Of a stretch of DNA of 64,000 nucleotides, positions 59,313 through 64,000 are shown one piece after another. Within the stretch, counting starts at the first letter, position 1. Every line of letters begins with the position of its first letter. Under the pieces are notes generated by a model. That model made no database searches. It saw nothing but the letters and a program-made list of their open reading frames with translations, and was not told where the DNA came from. Location of the stretch: contig JADJVJ010000006.1 of assembly GCA_016716625.1 (NCBI GenBank), forward strand, positions 744,001 to 808,000. Direction: 5' to 3'. This DNA is from Nostocoides sp. GTDB lineage: Bacteria; Actinomycetota; Actinomycetes; Actinomycetales; Dermatophilaceae. The position numbers and the translations under genes were made by a program.

Positions 59313-59847
59313 CGGCGGGTACCCGTTCGGGCGTCGGTCGGCGGGTGGGGGCGCAGTCGACGCAGACCTCATCGTGGAGCAGGCCCCAGCGAACCAGCAC
59401 GGCGAAGATCCGGCAGCCGACGCAGAAACCGAATGCCGCTTCAAGCCCCGGAAGGGCGATCATGGCGACGACGAGCACCGTGGCGGCTACCGGGGCTCCC
59501 GCCAGCGACAGGCCCACGATCGCCGAGCTCACCACCGCGCCAATGCCAGCCGCGAAGCGCTTCGGTGCGAACGCCGTCGGGCGGGGCGCGGTCGCCACCC
59601 GGGGGCGCAGCCAGCGGAGCACCGCCTGGGCCAACGGACTGCGGGCCGGGCCGCCCCACGCTCGCAGCGCGAAGTCCACCGCGAGCAGCCCATAGAGCCA
59701 CCACTGACCGCTCACCAGAACGACGACACCGACCGCAAGGACCACCCCGGCGACCAGCCGAACGGTCACCTCGTCGACAACGGTGGGTACCGACCGGGGT
59801 GGGTCGAGGACGGCGGGGGGCGCCACGACATACGAGGGCGTCGTCAT
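59305..59847 (-). CDS. DUF4395 membrane protein
   Basis: This 180-residue protein has four or five membrane helices and the family signature EAAFGFCVGCRIFAVLVRWGL with a CxxC pair. A second Cys pair (EVCVDCAP) follows at the C-terminus. DUF4395 proteins often lie with thiosulfate sulfurtransferase or thioredoxin genes, but none is adjacent here. The start codon is one base away from a perfect palindrome. The function is unknown. Confidence 0.82.
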   Translation of the reverse strand: MTTPSYVVAPPAVLDPPRSVPTVVDEVTVRLVAGVVLAVGVVVLVSGQWWLYGLLAVDFALRAWGGPARSPLAQAVLRWLRPRVATAPRPTAFAPKRFAAGIGAVVSSAIVGLSLAGAPVAATVLVVAMIALPGLEAAFGFCVGCRIFAVLVRWGLLHDEVCVDCAPTRRPTPERVPADC

Positions 59848-59848
59848 C

Positions 59849-59863
59849 TTATGGACTCCATAA
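59849..59863. promoter_or_regulatory. Palindrome at the DUF4395 start
   Basis: TTATGGACTCCATAA is a perfect inverted repeat with a single central base, ending one base before the start codon of the DUF4395 gene. It is AT-rich against the surrounding sequence. It is probably an operator that covers the -10 or start region. Confidence 0.5.
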
Positions 59864-59937
59864 CGTCAGGTGATGCCCCAAGGTAACCCACACGACGCCC
59901 CCGCGAAAATCGCGGTTCAGAGTGAGAGACGATCGCC

Positions 59938-60867
59938 TCAGACGTGCGCATCGAGCCAGGCGATGAGCCCGGCCTCGACCTCGTCGCGGTTGGTCTCGTT
60001 GAGCATCTCGTGCCGCCCGCCGGGATAGAGCTGCTCGGTGACATCGGCAACCCCAAGGCGACGCAGCTGCTCGGCAACCGCCTTCGGCCCCGCGCCATAG
60101 GCACCCACCGGGTCACGGTCACCGGACATGACGTGCACCGGCAACGTCCGCGGAATCCGCGCCACCGTCGCATCGGAGTTGACCGACGCCAACCCGCGCA
60201 GCAGGTCCTGGTAGAGCCCACACGAGGCGACAAACCCGCAGCCCTCATCGGCGACGTACTTATCGACCTCGTCGGGATCGCGTGAGAGCCAGTCGAACTT
60301 CGTCCGGGGCGAGTCGATGCCCTTGTTGTAGCTCCCGAAACTCAGCATGTCCATGAGCCCGCTGGGATGCCGCCGCCCCCGCAGCTTGCTCTGGACCGCA
60401 GCCACCACCCCGCCGGCCATCCCGAGAACCCCCGGATCCCCCGCGGTCCCGGAGAGGATGAGCCCGGCGAGCTCCGAACCGTGCTTGGCCGCGTACCCCC
60501 GGGCGAGGAAGGACCCCATGGAATGCCCCAGGAGGAAAACCGGAAGCCCCGGGTGCTCGCTCTGTGCGTGCCCGGTCAAGCGGTGCATGTCCTCGATGAC
60601 GACATCGAACCCGTCCCCATCAGCGAGGTAACCCCGGGCCGGGGAGCGCGGAGCCGTCCGACCGTGCCCCCGGTGATCCTCGGCGTAGACGACATACCCC
60701 GCCGCGGTGAGCGCTTCCGCGAAGCGCGCATACCGGGCCGCGTGTTCGGCGAGTCCGTGCGCGATCTGGACCACCGCTTTGGGCGTGCTCCCCGCCGGCG
60801 GCGACCACCGGTAGATGTGCACCGAGGTGCCGTCGGGCGCATTGAGGGTCAGCGTCGAACTCTCCAT
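59938..60867 (-). CDS. Alpha/beta-hydrolase, monoacylglycerol lipase-like
   Basis: This 309-residue hydrolase has the nucleophile elbow LLGHSMGSFLARGYA, an acid Asp in VMSGDRDPVGAYG and a catalytic His in LYPGGRHEMLNE. The oxyanion strand IAHGLAEHAARYARFAEAL is typical of the serine aminopeptidase S33 / lysophospholipase group to which monoacylglycerol lipases belong. It is cytoplasmic, without a signal peptide. The serine-hydrolase gene behind it reads in the same direction 29 bases away. Confidence 0.88.
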   Translation of the reverse strand: MESSTLTLNAPDGTSVHIYRWSPPAGSTPKAVVQIAHGLAEHAARYARFAEALTAAGYVVYAEDHRGHGRTAPRSPARGYLADGDGFDVVIEDMHRLTGHAQSEHPGLPVFLLGHSMGSFLARGYAAKHGSELAGLILSGTAGDPGVLGMAGGVVAAVQSKLRGRRHPSGLMDMLSFGSYNKGIDSPRTKFDWLSRDPDEVDKYVADEGCGFVASCGLYQDLLRGLASVNSDATVARIPRTLPVHVMSGDRDPVGAYGAGPKAVAEQLRRLGVADVTEQLYPGGRHEMLNETNRDEVEAGLIAWLDAHV

Positions 60868-60896
60868 GGGCCCAGCGTATGCCGTGCCGCCCCGCC

Positions 60897-62234
60897 TCAG
60901 GGCGCGAGTGCGACGAGCGACGCAACGAGTTCGGACACCCCGAGATCGGCAGCCTCGACCTCCGGGCTGAACCCGAGCCGGACGACAACCAACTGGGCCG
61001 ACGGCACGATGACGAGACGCTGGCCATCATGCCCCTGGGCCCAGTAGGTGTCCGCCGGCCAGCGCGAGTCGACGAGGGTGCCATCCGCCTGCCGGTTGAC
61101 CCACCAGGCCGCGGCATACCCCTTCTCCTCGCTCTGCGGAGTCGCCTTAGCGGTCGTGGACGACTTCATCCAGCCCTCGGGGAGCAGCCGCTGCCCGTTC
61201 CATACCCCGTCCTGGAGGGCGAACTGCCCGATCGCCGCCCAATCACGCGGCGTCGCCCACAGGTAGGAACTGCACACCGGCGTTCCCACGGCGTCCGGCT
61301 CCCACACCGCCGAGCCGGTCCCCAGCGGATCGAACAGGAGGGTGCGCGGGAGGTTGGCCCGCTCGCGTCCGCTCACCCCGGCCTTGTCCGCGAGCGTCGC
61401 GCAGAGGATGTTCGTCGCCCCGCTGGAGTACTGCTGATAGGTCCCCGGCGGATGCGCGAGCGGTTGCTTGGCCGCAAAACCGGCCATGTCCGGCTCGAGA
61501 TAGAGCATCGCGGTGATCGGCGTGCCGAGGTCGTAGGTCTCGTCCCAGGTGAGCCCACTGGTCCCTCGGAGCAGGTCATCGACGGTGATATCCCGCCGAG
61601 AGTCGGTCCACTCCGGGCGCAGACCCTTGTCCTGGACGGTGACCTTTCCCTCCAGCGCGAGCCGGCCGGCGAGCAGGTTCGTGACGCTCTTGGCCATCGA
61701 CCATCCGAGCTGCGGGGTCACCGCAGTGAACCCCTCGGCATACGACTCGGCAAGGATCTGGCCGCGTTTGAGGACCACGACGCCGCGCGTGCCGGGGACC
61801 TTCATCGCGGTCTCGACGAGTGCGGCGGCCTCGGTGCCGGTGTCGGCGAGGTCGGCCGTCGCGTAGGGGTTGCCGTCCGTGGTCACCTCGGCAGGTGCCG
61901 GCAGACTGGGCCGCGTCTCCGCCAGAGTGCAGCCGAATCCCGCTGTGTACCAGGCCTTTTGCTTGGAGAGCACGCCGAGTATGCCGGACTCGGTCACCGT
62001 GCGTGGGGCGTCGGTGTAGGAGCGCAAGTAGGGCACGAGCGGGTTCGGGGGCAGGTCCTGCGCAGCATCGGAACGGTCCACGAGCTGCTCGACAGCGCAG
62101 GCGTTGTGGGCGGCGTACCCGGTCGCCGTGAGCAACAACGGCTTGGCATAGAAGTAGCCCCCGACTCCCGCGGCAATGAGCAGGACAACGAGGACGACAA
62201 GTGTCCGCACGATGATGCGAGCAGCACGACCCAT
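60897..62234 (-). CDS. Class C beta-lactamase-like serine hydrolase
   Basis: This 445-residue exported or anchored hydrolase has an N-terminal membrane helix (IIVRTLVVLVVLLIAAGVGGYFY). The active-site SxxK is in GWSMAKSVTN, the tyrosine motif is YQQYSSGATN and the third motif is GHDGQ, replacing KTG. This pattern is found in esterases and D-aminopeptidases of the beta-lactamase family (pfam00144). It is probably an esterase or cell-wall peptidase rather than a true beta-lactamase. Confidence 0.85.
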   Translation of the reverse strand: MGRAARIIVRTLVVLVVLLIAAGVGGYFYAKPLLLTATGYAAHNACAVEQLVDRSDAAQDLPPNPLVPYLRSYTDAPRTVTESGILGVLSKQKAWYTAGFGCTLAETRPSLPAPAEVTTDGNPYATADLADTGTEAAALVETAMKVPGTRGVVVLKRGQILAESYAEGFTAVTPQLGWSMAKSVTNLLAGRLALEGKVTVQDKGLRPEWTDSRRDITVDDLLRGTSGLTWDETYDLGTPITAMLYLEPDMAGFAAKQPLAHPPGTYQQYSSGATNILCATLADKAGVSGRERANLPRTLLFDPLGTGSAVWEPDAVGTPVCSSYLWATPRDWAAIGQFALQDGVWNGQRLLPEGWMKSSTTAKATPQSEEKGYAAAWWVNRQADGTLVDSRWPADTYWAQGHDGQRLVIVPSAQLVVVRLGFSPEVEAADLGVSELVASLVALAP

Positions 62235-62324
62235 GGGCCGTACCGTACCTGCGCCGACAGCGGCGTGGCGAGATTCCGACGAACCCGCCCGGGAGCCCTC
62301 CCCGCGGTCCTACACTCAGCCGAC

Positions 62325-63005
62325 GTGAGGCTCATCGCTCCTAGCGGCCAGGGCCCAACCGAGGCCGCCCCTGCCATCCGACCGCGACGCGGACGCCCAC
62401 CACGTCACAGCCGAGAAGAGATCGTCGTCGCGGCCTCCGCCATGCTCGTCGAGCGCGGATTCGCCCGGCTGCGCTACTCCGATGTCGCGCAGGCCACCGG
62501 CGTACCGACCGCGAGTATCCAGCACTACTTCCCGACGATCCACGAGTTGCGCCGCGCCGGCCTCTGCTACAACGTCCGCGAAGAGGCGCACATCCTCACC
62601 GCGGCGCTCGCCGACGTCGACGACCCCTGGGACCAGATCGACCTCACGATCCGCTTGAGCATCGGCGAGGACAGCGCGGACCGGCGCTACAGCTGGACAC
62701 TCTGGCTGGAGTACTTCCGATCCACCGCAGCCGACCCGGTCGTCGCCGCCGACTTTGTCGAGGTCGAGCGGATCTGGATCGACCAGACGATGGGGATCAT
62801 CGCCGATGGCGTGGCCCGGGGCATGTTCCTCCTGGACTGCACCGTGGAGGAAGCGGCCCGTGAACTGCACGCGACCATCGACGGCTACGGCACCTCGCTC
62901 TCGATGGCCCACGACGATGAGGAGGCCCAGCGGATGATCGATGCCGTGCGCAGGTCCGCCCGCAGGCTGCTTTCCTACAACCGGGTCACCGCGGCCGTGG
63001 GCTAG
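62325..63005 (+). CDS. TetR-family regulator
   Basis: This 226-residue regulator starts with a GTG (VRLIAPSGQ). A basic arm (RPRRGRPPRHSREEIVVAAS) precedes the HTH (AMLVERGFARLRYSDVAQATGVPTASIQHYFPTIHELRRAGL). The C-terminal domain has WTLWLEYFRSTAADP. It is divergent from the serine hydrolase gene, and 9 bases before the SRPBCC gene, so it may regulate either. Confidence 0.85.
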   Translation: MRLIAPSGQGPTEAAPAIRPRRGRPPRHSREEIVVAASAMLVERGFARLRYSDVAQATGVPTASIQHYFPTIHELRRAGLCYNVREEAHILTAALADVDDPWDQIDLTIRLSIGEDSADRRYSWTLWLEYFRSTAADPVVAADFVEVERIWIDQTMGIIADGVARGMFLLDCTVEEAARELHATIDGYGTSLSMAHDDEEAQRMIDAVRRSARRLLSYNRVTAAVG

Positions 63006-63014
63006 GTTTCCCGC

Positions 63015-63500
63015 ATGAGTTCCGTTTCCGGGCCGTCGGTGGCCCCCATCCTCGAGGCCGAGATCGAGATCAGCGCACCCCCCGCGGCCGTATGGCGGCT
63101 CGTGAGCGACCCCGTGCTCATGGGCCGGTTGAGCCCTCAGGTGCTCCGCACCCGGATCCGCGGCGGGGGCCCGGCCCGGCTCGGCACCCGGACGTTCAAT
63201 ATCAACCGCAAGGGTCTGCTCCTCTGGGGTACCCGGGCCAAGGTGGTGTCCTTCGAGCCGGAACGGCACTATGCCTTCCGGGTCAAGGACAACTTCTCCA
63301 TCTGGTCCTTCACCCTGGAGCCGACCGAGAACGGCACCCGCGTCATCCACCGCCGCGAAACCCCCGACGGCGTCTCCGGGATGTCGGCCAAGCTCACCGA
63401 CCGGTTCATGGGCGGTCAGGCCGTCTTCACCGCAGAGCTCCAGCGCGGCCTCGGGCAGACCCTGCGCCGTCTCAAAGCCGAGGCGGAGCGCACCCGATGA
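63015..63500 (+). CDS. SRPBCC-fold protein
   Basis: This 161-residue protein has the START/Bet v 1-like pattern: AEIEISAPPAAVWRLVSDPVLMGRLSPQV at the N-terminus, FTLEPTENGTRVIHRRETPD in the middle, and a long C-terminal helix (LQRGLGQTLRRLKAEAER). It should bind a hydrophobic ligand such as a polyketide or lipid. Its stop overlaps the symporter start (ATGA). Confidence 0.85.
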   Translation: MSSVSGPSVAPILEAEIEISAPPAAVWRLVSDPVLMGRLSPQVLRTRIRGGGPARLGTRTFNINRKGLLLWGTRAKVVSFEPERHYAFRVKDNFSIWSFTLEPTENGTRVIHRRETPDGVSGMSAKLTDRFMGGQAVFTAELQRGLGQTLRRLKAEAERTR

Positions 63501-64000
63501 CCGCGACGCCCCACCTCCCGCCGGGGGCTGCCGGGGGCGACCATGCCGCCGTCGCCGACCTGGAGGGCGCCGCGCCGGGCGTCCGCCGCAACCGGTGGCT
63601 CTTCGGCGTCGGCACGGTGGGGCGCGACATGGTGTACACCCTCATCGCGTTCTGGCTCATCTATTACCTCACCGAGGTCCTCACCCTGAGCAACACCACC
63701 CTCGGCTGGATCACCGCAGTGCTCCTCGGCATACGGCTCATCGACGCCGTGCTCGACCCCATCGTCGGCGGGCTCGTGGACTCGACCCACACGCGCTGGG
63801 GGCAGTTCAAGCCCTGGCTCTTCTGGGGCGGGCTCGTCTCCGGGGTGTTCACCGTGCTGCTCTTCACCGACACCGGGCTCACCGGTGGACAGTTCGTCGT
63901 CGTCTTCTGCTTCATCAACCTGCTCTGGGGGATCGCCTGGGCCACCCACGACATCGCCTACTGGGGGATGCTGCCGGCACTCTCGCTCAACCCCAGCGAC
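63497..64000 (+). CDS. GPH-type MFS symporter (partial)
   Basis: The first 168 residues of a membrane carrier run off the window. They include VGTVGRDMVYTLIAFWLIYYLTEVLTLS, the motif RLIDAVLDPIVGGLVDSTHTRWGQFKPWLFWGG (the MFS_2 A-like loop D-PxxGxxxDxTxxRWGxxRPW) and three or four helices. This is the glycoside-pentoside-hexuronide:cation symporter family. The start overlaps the SRPBCC stop. The substrate is unknown. Confidence 0.88.
   Translation, partial: MTATPHLPPGAAGGDHAAVADLEGAAPGVRRNRWLFGVGTVGRDMVYTLIAFWLIYYLTEVLTLSNTTLGWITAVLLGIRLIDAVLDPIVGGLVDSTHTRWGQFKPWLFWGGLVSGVFTVLLFTDTGLTGGQFVVVFCFINLLWGIAWATHDIAYWGMLPALSLNPSD

Larger units (their letters stand above)
169..63734. repeat. Dispersed GTATGCC word across the window
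   Basis: The 7-mer GTATGCC or its complement GGCATAC occurs about 54 times by hand count, in and between genes, on both strands in similar numbers (about 26 and 28). Examples are 169, 1330, 3376, 6962, 10268, 13154, 16609, 21002, 25454, 27897, 37700, 43122, 48712, 53001, 57111, 61737 and 63728. Often it extends to GTATGCCG. None lies between 27904 and 37699. Confidence 0.8.

Noticed and set aside
60879..62324. N-terminal extension of the TetR gene at 62325
   Set aside because: It is antisense to the serine hydrolase; family similarity begins after 62325.

Overview
The window is a 64 kb piece of a high-GC actinobacterial chromosome (GC estimated by eye at about 70%). An IdeR-type iron box, an actinobacterial SOS box, a coenzyme F420-dependent glucose-6-phosphate dehydrogenase, DUF222/HNH (13E12-type) genes and many GTG starts all fit Actinobacteria. 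A micrococcalean relative of the Intrasporangiaceae is my guess, but no rRNA or marker gene proves it. No tRNA, rRNA or CRISPR array was seen. Genes are dense, and many neighbours overlap by 4 bases at stop/start codons.

Layout. 1-9 kb: copper P-type ATPase, RNA methylase, HAD phosphatase, an ABC-2 exporter pair and a NarL-type two-component system. 9-15 kb: serS, a DinB-fold protein, a diacylglycerol kinase-like enzyme, an IdeR-controlled EfeU iron permease, a HAD-acyltransferase fusion and a META lipoprotein. 15-28 kb: 5-oxoprolinase pxpABC coupled to a Na+/H+ antiporter, then housekeeping and repair genes (Lon-substrate-domain protein, MazG, HprK-like P-loop protein, App1-like phosphatase, Fpg/Nei glycosylase, DUF3048 lipoprotein, fructosamine kinase, HNH endonuclease, AAA ATPase).

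28.3-36.9 kb is an accessory island. It holds remnants of an older copy of an ABC operon, a fragment of a possible restriction gene, an IS1634-type transposase fragment, and an intact LolD/FtsX-type ABC transporter. Next comes a compact four-gene cassette: an 8-cysteine small secreted peptide, a thioredoxin-fold protein, an ABC exporter and a dedicated S26 signal peptidase. I read it as a disulfide-rich bacteriocin-like peptide system with its own oxidoreductase, exporter and leader peptidase. It is the best candidate in the window for an undescribed system.

36.9-47.5 kb is a zone of decay and variable genes: a nucleotidyltransferase/XRE toxin-antitoxin-like pair, a YcaQ-like pseudogene, frameshifted WYL-regulator and MMPL genes, a second two-component system with a DUF4097 protein, a TetR/oxidoreductase divergon with paired operators, and a hen1 fragment.

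48.9-57.7 kb looks like one catabolic locus: a GntR regulator, a Cache-domain protein, a polyamine-type ABC importer, an APH-family kinase and a class III aminotransferase-fold enzyme, the kinase/phospho-lyase pairing known for hydroxylysine and ethanolamine-phosphate breakdown. An fgd gene lies inside it. 57.8-64 kb holds an SOS-controlled HNH gene, a DUF4395 membrane protein, a lipase, a class C beta-lactamase-like hydrolase, a TetR regulator, an SRPBCC protein and the start of a sugar symporter.

A 7-mer, GTATGCC (reverse GGCATAC), recurs about 54 times by my hand count, on both strands, against roughly 6-7 expected from composition. It is absent from 27.9 to 37.7 kb, which independently outlines the island.
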